Assembly: GCF_017614965.1 (NCBI RefSeq)
Contig: NZ_WVUG01000011.1
Coordinates: 1-64,000, forward strand
Source: Streptomyces griseorubiginosus
Lineage (GTDB): Bacteria > Actinomycetota > Actinomycetes > Streptomycetales > Streptomycetaceae
Length of the DNA stretch: 64,000 bases
Reading direction: 5' to 3'
Shown here: piece by piece, positions 9,445 to 17,486 of the stretch
Layout: each line of letters starts with the position of its first letter
Numbering within the stretch: position 1 is the stretch's first letter
Translations under genes and position numbers: made by a program
The notes under the pieces: model-generated
Database searches by the model: none
Told to the model about the DNA's origin: nothing
The model's input: the letters and a program-made list of their open reading frames with translations, nothing else

Positions 9445-9957
9445 TTAGCGCTTGCTGTACTGCGGGGCCTTGCGGGCCTTCTTCAGACCGGCCTTCTTGC
9501 GCTCGACCGCACGGTCGTCGCGGCGGAGGAAGCCGGCCTTCTTGAGCGGGCCGCGGTTGTTGTCGACGTCGGCCTCGTTCAGCGCGCGGGCGACACCGAG
9601 ACGGAGCGCACCGGCCTGACCGGAGACACCGCCACCGGCGATGCGGGCGATGACGTCGTAGCGCCCCTCGAGCTCGAGCACCTTGAAGGGCTCGTTGACT
9701 TCCTGCTGGTGCACCTTGTTCGGGAAGTAGTCCTCGAGGGTGCGACCGTTGATCTTCCACTTGCCGGTGCCCGGGACGATCCGGACGCGGGCGATGGCGT
9801 TCTTGCGGCGGCCCAGGCCGGCGGCCGGCTGGGGGTCGCCGAAGCGGGACGCGAGGGACTCGGAGGTGTACTCGCCCTCGACGGGGACGTCCGACTCCGT
9901 GGTGTAGCTGTCGATGTCAAGCTCTTCGAGCGGCTGCTCGGCAGTGGTCTCGGCCAC
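9445..9957 (-). CDS. rpsI: 30S ribosomal protein S9 (uS9)
   Basis: The 170-residue S9 carries an actinobacterial N-terminal extension of about 45 acidic residues before the conserved core [15 protein letters not shown], which leads into [10 protein letters not shown] and the basic tail [13 protein letters not shown] that reaches the P-site tRNA. The terminal SKR is intact. It follows rplM by 41 bp in the usual L13-S9 operon. Confidence 0.98.
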   Translation of the reverse strand: MAETTAEQPLEELDIDSYTTESDVPVEGEYTSESLASRFGDPQPAAGLGRRKNAIARVRIVPGTGKWKINGRTLEDYFPNKVHQQEVNEPFKVLELEGRYDVIARIAGGGVSGQAGALRLGVARALNEADVDNNRGPLKKAGFLRRDDRAVERKKAGLKKARKAPQYSKR

Positions 9958-9998
9958 GATTCTCCTCAGATTCTCTTCAGTCTTAGGGGTGGCCGGAC

Positions 9999-10442
9999 TT
10001 ACTGCGCGACCTGGGTGATCTCGAACGGCTGCGGCTGCTGCGCGCCGTGCGGGTGCTGGTCACCCTTGTAGACCTTCAGCTTCGAGAGCATCTGACGGCC
10101 CAGGGAGTTCTTGGGAAGCATGCCCTTGACGGCCTTCTCGATGGCTTTCTCCGGGTTCTTGTCCAGCAGCTCGTCGTAACGGACGGAGCGCAGACCACCC
10201 GGGTAGCCGGAGTGGCGGTACGCCATCTTCTGGGTCCGCTTGTTGCCGGAGAGGTGCACCTTGTCGGCGTTGATGATGATGACGAAGTCACCGGTGTCGA
10301 CGTGGGGCGCGTAGATCGGCTTGTGCTTGCCGCGGAGAAGCGACGCGGCGGTCGTGGCGAGACGCCCCAGGACAACGTCCTGAGCGTCGATGACGTGCCA
10401 CTGGCGAGTCACATCGCCGGGCTTGGGGCTGTACGTACGCAC
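9999..10442 (-). CDS. rplM: 50S ribosomal protein L13 (uL13)
   Basis: The 147-residue L13, an early assembly protein of the large subunit, with the conserved [16 protein letters not shown] opening, [13 protein letters not shown] and the [12 protein letters not shown] segment. It is the first gene of the rplM-rpsI operon; a well-matched promoter lies about 180 bp upstream. On its upstream side is a plus-strand accessory block, where S. coelicolor has only two short genes before truA. Confidence 0.98.
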   Translation of the reverse strand: MRTYSPKPGDVTRQWHVIDAQDVVLGRLATTAASLLRGKHKPIYAPHVDTGDFVIIINADKVHLSGNKRTQKMAYRHSGYPGGLRSVRYDELLDKNPEKAIEKAVKGMLPKNSLGRQMLSKLKVYKGDQHPHGAQQPQPFEITQVAQ

Positions 10443-10622
10443 TTCGCAGCCTTCTTCTTCAGTGGATGGTTGCTGAAAATGGCATCACTGAAGCGATCGT
10501 GCAGCTGGGGACGACAAATATGCCGGGCCACTGCCCGTATGCCGCCCACTGGTAACTGCTCCAGGGAACCTGTGTGAAGGGCCTCTCGTGAGTACGAGCG
10601 AGCCAATACACAACGAAGAAGC

Positions 10623-10651
10623 AGAATACCGGGGTCATCCGGGCGGGTCAA
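10623..10651 (-). promoter_or_regulatory. Vegetative-type promoter for rplM-rpsI
   Basis: On the minus strand TTGACC (complement of 10646-10651) is followed after 17 bp by TATTCT (complement of 10623-10628), a near-consensus HrdB-type promoter. It implies an rplM leader of roughly 175 nt. Confidence 0.75.
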
Positions 10652-10711
10652 AACGAGCCCGTTGTCCACAGGCCCACCGGCACCACGCGCACCCCCACTA
10701 AGATGCGCCCC

Positions 10712-11593
10712 ATGAGCTTTGGGCAGCAGGGGGGACCTCAGTCCCAGTGGGATCCCTGGAAACCGCAATCCCAGCAGCCGTGGAACAGCGGCGGCGACAG
10801 CCGGACGCCGGACTGGGCGGCCCTGGCCGAGGCGTCTGAGACCCGCAACAGAAGGCGCCGGCTGCTGTTCATAGGCGGCGGCGCGGTGGCCACCATCGCG
10901 ATAGGCACCGCCGTCGCCATGGCCGTGGTGTCGGCCAACGGCGACAACAACGCCTCCGGGAGCCCGTCCAACCTGCCCGCGAGCGCCTCGATCCCCAGCG
11001 GCAGCGCCTCGGCCCCGTCCTTCGCGCCGACCAGCGCCCCGCCCCCGCTGGACCCGAAGGAGTTCATCTCCAGCAAGGCCAAGGACACGGCCCCGCTCAG
11101 CGTGGAGACCCTCTTCCCGGGCTCCCAGCTGACCATGGGCTCGGCGGTCTACAAGAAGGGCGCCACGGCCGACACGAAGAACTGCGCGTCGGCCGCCAAG
11201 GGCACCCTCCCGGCCGTCCTCACCGGCAACGACTGCACCCGTCTGATGCGCGTCACCTACAGCAAGGACGGCGTCGCGGTGACGGTCGGCGTGGCCGTCT
11301 TCGACACCCAGGCCCAGGCGGCGAAGGCCAGGACCCAGTCGGACAAGAAGGGCTTCGTCACGTCCCTGCCCGGCAAGGGCGTGAAGGACTTCTGCAACGC
11401 CGCCACCTGCCTCACCACGGCCAACTCCTACGGCCGCTACGCCTACTTCACGACCGTCGGCTTCACCAACGGCAAGGACGTGACGAAGAACTCCACGAAC
11501 GTCTTCGCCGCCGGCAACGACCTGCAGCTGTTCACGTTCCGCCAGATCAACCGGCGGGGCGAGGCGCAGGCGTCGGCCGCGGCCGGCGAGTGA
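10712..11593 (+). CDS. Membrane-anchored hypothetical protein
   Basis: A 293-residue protein with a Gln/Trp/Pro-rich cytoplasmic tail (about 1-47), an RRRR stop-transfer signal, one membrane helix at about 51-74, a Ser/Pro/Ala-rich linker (about 77-115) and an extracellular domain of about 170 residues with four cysteines, spaced for two disulfides (KNC...NDC and DFC...ATC). This architecture is common in Streptomyces; the family is not one I can name. The start at 10712 (MSFGQQ) is preferred over 10703. It is divergent from rplM and probably has its own promoter in the shared 270-bp gap. Confidence 0.75.
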   Translation: MSFGQQGGPQSQWDPWKPQSQQPWNSGGDSRTPDWAALAEASETRNRRRRLLFIGGGAVATIAIGTAVAMAVVSANGDNNASGSPSNLPASASIPSGSASAPSFAPTSAPPPLDPKEFISSKAKDTAPLSVETLFPGSQLTMGSAVYKKGATADTKNCASAAKGTLPAVLTGNDCTRLMRVTYSKDGVAVTVGVAVFDTQAQAAKARTQSDKKGFVTSLPGKGVKDFCNAATCLTTANSYGRYAYFTTVGFTNGKDVTKNSTNVFAAGNDLQLFTFRQINRRGEAQASAAAGE

Positions 11594-11669
11594 CCGTGCG
11601 CCCGCGCGTGTGAGACGCTCCCCCTGATCATCTGATCATCGACCGCCGACACGGGTGGGGGACAGGTCC

Positions 11670-11972
11670 ATGGCCGAGCACCACAGATCCAGACGTCACC
11701 TGCTGGCAACCGCCGCCGGACTCGGCGGGACGGCACTCGCCGCGACCGTGGCCGCCGCAGGCGACGCCGCCGCCGTCGGTACCGGGGATGGCTGGCTCAA
11801 TGTCATGGACGCGGAATCCACGAGCCGTATCTTCCTCACCGTCCAGGCCCCCGGCGGCACCCCGGCGGGCGTCGCCTACGTCGCGGGACGCAACGCCGGC
11901 GCGTCCTTCACCGTCAAGGGCGTCGCCGGGGACACCTCGACCGTCGCCTGGCTCATCGTCGAACCGGCGTAG
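11670..11972 (+). CDS. Small Tat-type exported protein, first gene of polysaccharide cassette
   Basis: A 100-residue protein starting MAEHHRSRRHLLATAAG, with a twin-arginine motif (SRRHLLA) and an alanine-rich h-region ending near AGDAAA. The mature part of about 65 residues is beta-rich, with no recognisable domain. A GGGGGACAGG Shine-Dalgarno precedes the ATG. The leader design (twin arginines, GLGG, AGDA near the cleavage site, then GWLNV or GWVNV) closely resembles that of the beta-helix gene at 19584, suggesting common descent of the export signals. Its stop lies 4 bp before the GH26-like gene, so the two are translationally coupled. Role unknown, possibly an accessory or carbohydrate-binding partner. 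Confidence 0.7.
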   Translation: MAEHHRSRRHLLATAAGLGGTALAATVAAAGDAAAVGTGDGWLNVMDAESTSRIFLTVQAPGGTPAGVAYVAGRNAGASFTVKGVAGDTSTVAWLIVEPA

Positions 11973-11976
11973 CAAC

Positions 11977-13338
11977 ATGGAGAGGCGGAGGCTGATCCAG
12001 CTGGCCGGGTCGGCCACGGTGGCTGCGATGATCGCGGCCCCGCTGGCGGTGTGGGCCTGGCCCGACGGGACGGAGGGGCCGCGAGCGGTGTCGACGGACC
12101 TGCGCGCGAGGGACCCGCGGGCGACGGACGCAGCACGCCGTGTGTACGCGCTGCTGGCGGGCCTGGAGAACGAGGCGCGCGCCGGTCGGCCGAGCCGGAC
12201 GGTCATCGGCCAGCACGTCGAGCTGCACAACGAACGGTACAACCCGTCGTACGGCGACTACCGGGGTATCAAGCAGCCTGGCTACTACTACAAGAAGGTC
12301 CACGACATCACCGGCCGGCTGCCCGGTTTCGTCGAGCTGGACCTCGGCCCCGGTTACGGCCGGCCCGGCTGGGCGGTGGGCACGGCACGCTCGTACAACA
12401 AGGCCTGGCCCTCCTGCCGGCCCTACTGGGGGTACATAGAGGACGCCGTGGACCTCGCCGTCGGCGTGTGGGCGGGACTGCCGCGGGCGGCCGACGGCAG
12501 CTACCGACCCTCCGGCACACACAAGGAGTGCGCCACCGGCAGGTACGTATCCCTTCCGCACAACGGGGGCGGACCCGCGGGCCTGGTCGGCTTCTCCTTC
12601 CACCTGCCCTACCCGGGCAGCCCGGTCAAAGGCTTCACGCAGACGCTGCAGCACAACTCCCCCGGCGCAGAGGACCCCGGCTGGTTCGGGCGGGTGGTCA
12701 CCGAGGGCACCGCCGAACACCAGGCCCTTCTGCATGATCTCGCCTTTCTCGCGGACCACCTCGGCTATCTCGCGGATCAGGGGGTGCCCGTGCTGCTGCG
12801 GCCGTACCACGAGATGAACTCGGCACCCGGGCACGGCTTCTGGTGGGCGGGGCAGGACCCGGCCGCGTACCACCGGCTGTGGCGGCTGACGCACGACTTC
12901 CTGGTGAACCGGCGAGGACTGCACAACCTGATCTTCGTGTGGTCGGCGAACTCCTGGGGCAGCGGCCACGGCCGGCCGCCGCGCGAGTACTACCCCGGCG
13001 GCGACTACGTGGATGTCGTCGGTGTCGATGCCTACAGCGACACCCCGGCCGAGCCACTGGGCAAGGGCGCCTGGACCGAGCTCTGGTACCGCGGTCTCGA
13101 GGAGTTCGACAGGCCGCGCGTCGTCGCCGAGTCCTTCCACGTGCCGCTGAACGCGAACCAGCCCCGGACCCTCACACGGACACCGTGGGTGATGTGGACG
13201 GTGTGGGGTCAGTCACTGTCGTACGACAACATCTCCGCGCCGCGGGCGAAGAACACGGCGGATGACGTGAAACAGACCTACGGATCGCCGATGGTGATCA
13301 CCGGTGGCCATCGAATCCAAGCCGAAGACGCCCAGTGA
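11977..13338 (+). CDS. Exported GH26-like glycoside hydrolase (beta-mannanase family)
   Basis: A 453-residue protein opening MERRRLIQLAGSA, a Tat-like signal, followed by a TIM-barrel glycosidase. Clan GH-A, family 26 landmarks: RPYHEMN at 275-281 with the presumed acid/base Glu279, DVVGVDAY at about 346-353, and VVAESFH with the presumed nucleophile Glu385. GH26 enzymes are mostly endo-beta-1,4-mannanases, with some beta-1,3-xylanases and lichenases, so substrate is inferred from the mannose-type nucleotidyltransferase nearby. The true start is the ATG at 11977, 4 bp after the previous stop. Within a biosynthetic cassette it more likely trims or releases polymer than degrades food. Confidence 0.8.
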   Translation: MERRRLIQLAGSATVAAMIAAPLAVWAWPDGTEGPRAVSTDLRARDPRATDAARRVYALLAGLENEARAGRPSRTVIGQHVELHNERYNPSYGDYRGIKQPGYYYKKVHDITGRLPGFVELDLGPGYGRPGWAVGTARSYNKAWPSCRPYWGYIEDAVDLAVGVWAGLPRAADGSYRPSGTHKECATGRYVSLPHNGGGPAGLVGFSFHLPYPGSPVKGFTQTLQHNSPGAEDPGWFGRVVTEGTAEHQALLHDLAFLADHLGYLADQGVPVLLRPYHEMNSAPGHGFWWAGQDPAAYHRLWRLTHDFLVNRRGLHNLIFVWSANSWGSGHGRPPREYYPGGDYVDVVGVDAYSDTPAEPLGKGAWTELWYRGLEEFDRPRVVAESFHVPLNANQPRTLTRTPWVMWTVWGQSLSYDNISAPRAKNTADDVKQTYGSPMVITGGHRIQAEDAQ

Positions 13339-13617
13339 AGATCACCGAACAAGACGTAACTTGATTAACTTTTGAACACACCTTCCTCACAGGTGTTCCA
13401 TGCATCGCCCATACATGCCATTATTTGACGTCTGTTCGGTCAGTGGCACGGGCGCCTGGGGGGGCATCTGAGCGGCCAGTGACCGAGGCGCCGAAGAAGG
13501 CGTTGAGGGGGATGGACCCGGAACAATCCAGCCGCCAGGCTCCGTACGCGCGTGCCATGGCCGAGATCCGTCGTTGCCTCAGCGCACCATCGATCTCACG
13601 GGAGTTCCGCAGTCGTC
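13339..13617. other. Intergenic region, relatively AT-rich, likely internal promoter
   Basis: After the GH26-like gene about 100 bp are noticeably AT-richer than the surroundings (TTGATTAACTTTTGAAC and similar, 13361-13377). They include ACACCT/AGGTGT inverted arms and precede the GT2 gene by roughly 240 bp. I see no consensus -35/-10 pair, so a promoter here is an inference from base composition and gap size. Confidence 0.35.
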
Positions 13618-15069
13618 ATGGCATCGACACTGGTCGACGGGGGTGTGCCGCATTCGCGGCACAATCAGAAACTGGCCAAGCGCACCGCTGCGTGGAAGCC
13701 GGGAATCCTGCCCTTCCTGCTGCCGTTCGCTTTCCTTGTCCTGTTCGGGCTCTGGAGCTTCAGACCCAGCACCTCGGTGCTGAGCTGGATCCTCACCGTC
13801 GTCTGGTCCCTGCCGGTGGCCGGTGTGCTGGTCGGCATCCAGGGGGCCCTGCTGATCCGCCGCCGGGTCCGCAAGAGCGACCAGATGACCCCTCCCGCCC
13901 CGGCCGAACAGGACTTCCTGATCGTCCTGTGCCCGACCATCGGACGCAACGACACCTACCCGGCCCTCGAGCGCTCGATCATCTCGTACGTCGATCACCT
14001 GCCCGAGTGGTTCCCGCACATGCGCGTCGACATCCTCACCGAGGAGGGCTGCGAGGCGGCAGCGGACATCGACCGGCTCGCCGCCTCCCACCCGCTGATC
14101 CGGGTGATCACGGTCCCCAAGGACTACGTCCCGGCCAACGGCACCCGCTTCAAGGCCCGCGCCAACCACTACGCCCACGAGCTGCGCATCGAGGAGGGTG
14201 AGGCCCTCGAGTACGTCTGGGTGCTGCACATGGACGACGACACCGGCGTCGGCCCCGACACCGCGTCCTCGCTCGCCCAGTTCATCAACCGCCAGCGCCG
14301 CGCCCACCCCGACGAGGCCAAGCACATGGCCCAGGGCATCCTCACTTATCCGCGCGAGAACGCGGTCAACAAGTTCACCTGGCTCGCCGACGCGGTCCGC
14401 CCCGCCGACGACATCGCCCGCTTCCGAGCGCTGACCGGCATGGGCACCCCGGCCGCCGGCGTGCACGGCGAACTGCTGGTGCTGCGCGCCTCCATCGAAG
14501 CCGAGATCGGCTGGGACTTCGGCCCCAAGGAGATCGTCGAGGACGCTCGGCTCGCCCTGACCTTCTGCCGCAAGTACCCGGGCCGCAGCGACTGGTTCAA
14601 CGGCCGCTGCTACGGCGCCTCTCCCGCGACCGCGGCCGACTTCGTCAAGCAGCGCGACCGCTGGGCCTGGGGCCTGGTGGCCCTCTGCTTCAACCGGGCT
14701 GTGCCCTTGCGCTACCGCTGGTTCCTGTCGATCTGCGTGACCACCTGGATCCTCGGCCCGCTCCAGCACATCGGAGCCGTACTCCTCATCGGCTGGCTCT
14801 TCAACGACATGAACACCTCGCCCGTGACCCAGTCGATCACCATCCTGTGGGCCTTCAACTTCGCCTACGTCATCTGGACGTACTGGGAGGGGCTGCGACT
14901 GAACGCGCTCGCCTCGATCAGCGGCCGGCGCAAGTGGTGGGAGCCGATCGTGGTGGTCGCGCTCATCCCCGTCTTCTCCGTGATGGAAGGGCTCGGCGGC
15001 TTCAAGGGTTTCCTGAAGTTCGTCCGCCGTGAGGAGAACAAGTTCGTCGTGATCGCCAAGCCCGCCTAG
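13618..15069 (+). CDS. Membrane GT2 glycosyltransferase, processive, Egghead/beta-mannosyltransferase-like
   Basis: A 483-residue polymer synthase. Two N-terminal membrane helices (about 29-48 and 55-80) are followed by a GT-A domain starting DFLIVLCPTIG. The nucleotide/metal motif is DDD at 206-208, the catalytic base is in EDA at 308-310 and the acceptor/processivity motif is QRDRW at 345-349. Further helices lie at about 365-395, 405-425 and 442-460. The D, D, D, QxxRW pattern is typical of processive GT2 enzymes; the TIGRNDTYPALERSI segment and the single long domain recall the Egghead beta-mannosyltransferase branch. It would take an NDP-sugar in the cytoplasm and extrude the chain. Start chosen at the ATG at 13618; an earlier start at 13552 lacks support. 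Confidence 0.85.
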   Translation: MASTLVDGGVPHSRHNQKLAKRTAAWKPGILPFLLPFAFLVLFGLWSFRPSTSVLSWILTVVWSLPVAGVLVGIQGALLIRRRVRKSDQMTPPAPAEQDFLIVLCPTIGRNDTYPALERSIISYVDHLPEWFPHMRVDILTEEGCEAAADIDRLAASHPLIRVITVPKDYVPANGTRFKARANHYAHELRIEEGEALEYVWVLHMDDDTGVGPDTASSLAQFINRQRRAHPDEAKHMAQGILTYPRENAVNKFTWLADAVRPADDIARFRALTGMGTPAAGVHGELLVLRASIEAEIGWDFGPKEIVEDARLALTFCRKYPGRSDWFNGRCYGASPATAADFVKQRDRWAWGLVALCFNRAVPLRYRWFLSICVTTWILGPLQHIGAVLLIGWLFNDMNTSPVTQSITILWAFNFAYVIWTYWEGLRLNALASISGRRKWWEPIVVVALIPVFSVMEGLGGFKGFLKFVRREENKFVVIAKPA

Positions 15070-15092
15070 CCGCCCGGAAGACAACCACTGAC

Positions 15093-16334
15093 ATGCGTTC
15101 ACGACTGCCTCTGCTTGCCGTTTTCCCGGTGACCGTGCTCACCCTCGTCCTCGGCAGCCCCTTCATCCTCGGCAACCACCCGGTGCGCTGGGAGTCCGGC
15201 TCCGCCCTGCCCAAGATCGTGATCGGCGACGAGAAGGAGTCCAAGAGTCCGTCCGGCCACAAGTCCGGTACGGTGACCGCCTCCTCCCCCTCCAAATCGG
15301 CGTCCTCCGCCACCGACGCACTCCAGGTCGCCAAGGCCTGGAAGCCGGGCATGCCGCAGTGGGGCGTCCAGCTCTACTGGGAGGAGGAGAAGACGAAACG
15401 ATCCGACACCTTCATCGAGAAGCAGGCGCGCAAGCAGGCCAAGTACCTGATCGGCCTGGGCGCCAACTCGGTCTCCGTGTCCTTCCCCTTCTTCATCCAG
15501 AACTCCACCTCCGACACGCTCACGGCCGAGACCAAGACGCCTTCCCCCGAGCGGCTCCAGAAGGTGTTGAAGGTGTTCAAGGACGCCGGCTTCCGCACCC
15601 AGGTCCGCCCGATCCTGGACGAGGGGACCCTCAAGCCGACCAAGCACTGGCGCGGCGACATCGATCCCGCCTCCCGCTCCGTCTGGTTCGCCTCGTACAA
15701 GAAGTTCCTCACCCCCTACCTCCGGGTCGCCGACGAAGCGAAGGCCAACACCTTCGTGATCGGCACGGAACTCAACTCCCTGGAGGGCGACGTGGGCTGG
15801 GAGCCCCTGGTCACCTACGCCGAGAAGAACTTCTCCGGCGAGATCTCCTACAACGCCAACTGGGACAACTACGTCAACGGCCGGATCAACATGCCGGTCA
15901 ACCACCTCGGCGTGGACGCCTACTTCCCGGTCAAGGTGCCGGACACGGCACCCGTCTCGGACCTGGTGAAGGGCTGGAACACCTGGCTGGACCGCAAGGC
16001 CACGGGTCCGTTGCCCAAGATCCTCGTCTCCGAGACGGGCATCGGCGCCATGAACGGCGCCTACCACGCCCCCGGCGACTTCTACGCCCGGCGGACCGTC
16101 AACCCCCAGGTGCAGGCCAACTGGTACAAGGCGGTCTGCAAGGTCGTCGAGGAGCGCAAGATGCAGGGCATCTACTGGTGGTCGCTCTGGTTCGACGACG
16201 ACCCGAACTCCAAGCCCGACGACAAGGTTGCCTCCCGGCTGGACTTCGCCGGACGCCCCCTCTCCGAGGCGGCCATCAAGTCCTGCTTCACCTCTGACTA
16301 CGCGGGACCCGGCACCGCCACCACCACCAGCTGA
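15093..16334 (+). CDS. Membrane-anchored GH113-like glycoside hydrolase
   Basis: A 413-residue protein with an N-terminal signal anchor (about 7-27), a Lys/Ser-rich linker to about 75, and a TIM barrel beginning WGVQLYW. GTELNSLEG carries the presumed acid/base Glu226, GVDAYFP precedes the last strands, VSETGIG carries the presumed nucleophile Glu314, and YWWSLWFDDDP closes the barrel. This combination resembles GH113, known as a beta-mannanase family; a related unclassified clan GH-A family is possible. It starts 23 bp after the GT2 gene. A synthase next to a cell-surface hydrolase is the arrangement seen in cellulose and PNAG systems. Confidence 0.75.
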   Translation: MRSRLPLLAVFPVTVLTLVLGSPFILGNHPVRWESGSALPKIVIGDEKESKSPSGHKSGTVTASSPSKSASSATDALQVAKAWKPGMPQWGVQLYWEEEKTKRSDTFIEKQARKQAKYLIGLGANSVSVSFPFFIQNSTSDTLTAETKTPSPERLQKVLKVFKDAGFRTQVRPILDEGTLKPTKHWRGDIDPASRSVWFASYKKFLTPYLRVADEAKANTFVIGTELNSLEGDVGWEPLVTYAEKNFSGEISYNANWDNYVNGRINMPVNHLGVDAYFPVKVPDTAPVSDLVKGWNTWLDRKATGPLPKILVSETGIGAMNGAYHAPGDFYARRTVNPQVQANWYKAVCKVVEERKMQGIYWWSLWFDDDPNSKPDDKVASRLDFAGRPLSEAAIKSCFTSDYAGPGTATTTS

Positions 16335-16350
16335 CCGAGCGGAGGCAATC

Positions 16351-17451
16351 ATGCAAGAAGCCATTGTCCTGGTGGGCGGCAAGGGAACACGCCTGCGCCC
16401 GCTGACCAACCACACCCCGAAGCCGCTGCTCAGCGTGGCCGGCACGTCCTTCATCCGGCACCAGATCGCCAAGCTGATGGACGCAGGCGTCGAGCACGTG
16501 GTGTTCGCCACCTCGTATCTCGCCAGTCTCTTCGAGGAGGAGTTCCAGGACTTCTCCCAGGACCTGGAGATCTCCTACGCCGTCGAGGAGGTCCCGCTCG
16601 GCACGGGCGGGGCGATCCGCAACGCCGGACGCCTGCTCCGGGGCACCTCGGCCGACGCGCCGGTGCTGATCCTCAACGGCGACATCCTGTCCGGCGTCGA
16701 CCTGCGCGCCGTCCTCGATCGGCACCAGGACCGCGAGGCGGACGTGACCCTGCACCTCACCAGGGTCCCCGACCCGCGCGCCTTCGGACTCGTCCCCACC
16801 GACGACTCCGACCGGGTGCTCTCCTTCCTGGAGAAGCCCAAGACACCCGAGGAGTGCGTCACCGACCAGATCAACGCCGGCTGCTACGTCTTCCGCCGGT
16901 CCGTGCTGGACGCCATCCCGGCCGACCGCGAGGTCTCCGTCGAGCAGGAGACCTTCCCGCAGCTCGTCGCCGCGGGCCGACGCGTGTTCGGACACACCAC
17001 CGAGGACTACTGGCGCGACCTCGGTACGCCGCTGGCCTTCGTGCGCGGCTCCGCCGACCTGGTCACCGGCCGGACGACCTCGCCTCTCGTGCCCACACAC
17101 GGCGACGCCCTGATCCACCGCACGGCCACCGTCGACCCGACCGCCCGTGTCACGGGCGGCTCGACGATCGGCCCCGGCGCCGTCGTCGGCCCCCACGCCG
17201 TCATCGATCGGTCCATCATCGGCGCGAACGTCACAGTGGCCGAGGCCGCGCGGATCCACGAGTCCGTGGTGGACCACGACTCCTCGATCGGCAGCGAGTC
17301 CTTCCTGCGCGAGGTCGTCGTGGGCTGCCACTCGCACGTCGGCGCCCAGAACGAGCTGCCCGCCCAGCTGCGGCTGTCGTGCGGCATCCGCATTCCCGCC
17401 CAAGGTGTGCGCGTCAGCGGTACGGCTGTCGCCTGCCCGACGGTCCACTGA
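16351..17451 (+). CDS. Mannose-1-phosphate guanylyltransferase-like nucleotidyltransferase
   Basis: A 366-residue sugar nucleotidyltransferase. The N-terminal Rossmann domain (about 1-235) starts with the signature LVGGKGTRLRPLT at 7-19 and has PKPL at 23-26 and the metal-binding NGD at 109-111. The C-terminal part (from about 265) has hexapeptide left-handed beta-helix repeats. The layout matches GMPP/ManC2-type GDP-mannose pyrophosphorylases; glucose-1-phosphate thymidylyl- or uridylyltransferase cannot be excluded by eye. GGAGG precedes the ATG, 16 bp after the hydrolase gene. It would supply the activated sugar to the GT2 synthase in the same operon. Confidence 0.78.
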   Translation: MQEAIVLVGGKGTRLRPLTNHTPKPLLSVAGTSFIRHQIAKLMDAGVEHVVFATSYLASLFEEEFQDFSQDLEISYAVEEVPLGTGGAIRNAGRLLRGTSADAPVLILNGDILSGVDLRAVLDRHQDREADVTLHLTRVPDPRAFGLVPTDDSDRVLSFLEKPKTPEECVTDQINAGCYVFRRSVLDAIPADREVSVEQETFPQLVAAGRRVFGHTTEDYWRDLGTPLAFVRGSADLVTGRTTSPLVPTHGDALIHRTATVDPTARVTGGSTIGPGAVVGPHAVIDRSIIGANVTVAEAARIHESVVDHDSSIGSESFLREVVVGCHSHVGAQNELPAQLRLSCGIRIPAQGVRVSGTAVACPTVH

Positions 17452-17486
17452 AGTCGCCGGCCCGCCCGGAAAGTTACTGGAGAACC

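Noticed and set aside
11626-11645. Double TGATCA site as an operator for the polysaccharide cassette
   Set aside because: Two TGATCA palindromes are present and one recurs at 19559, but six bases is too short to support a specific regulator.
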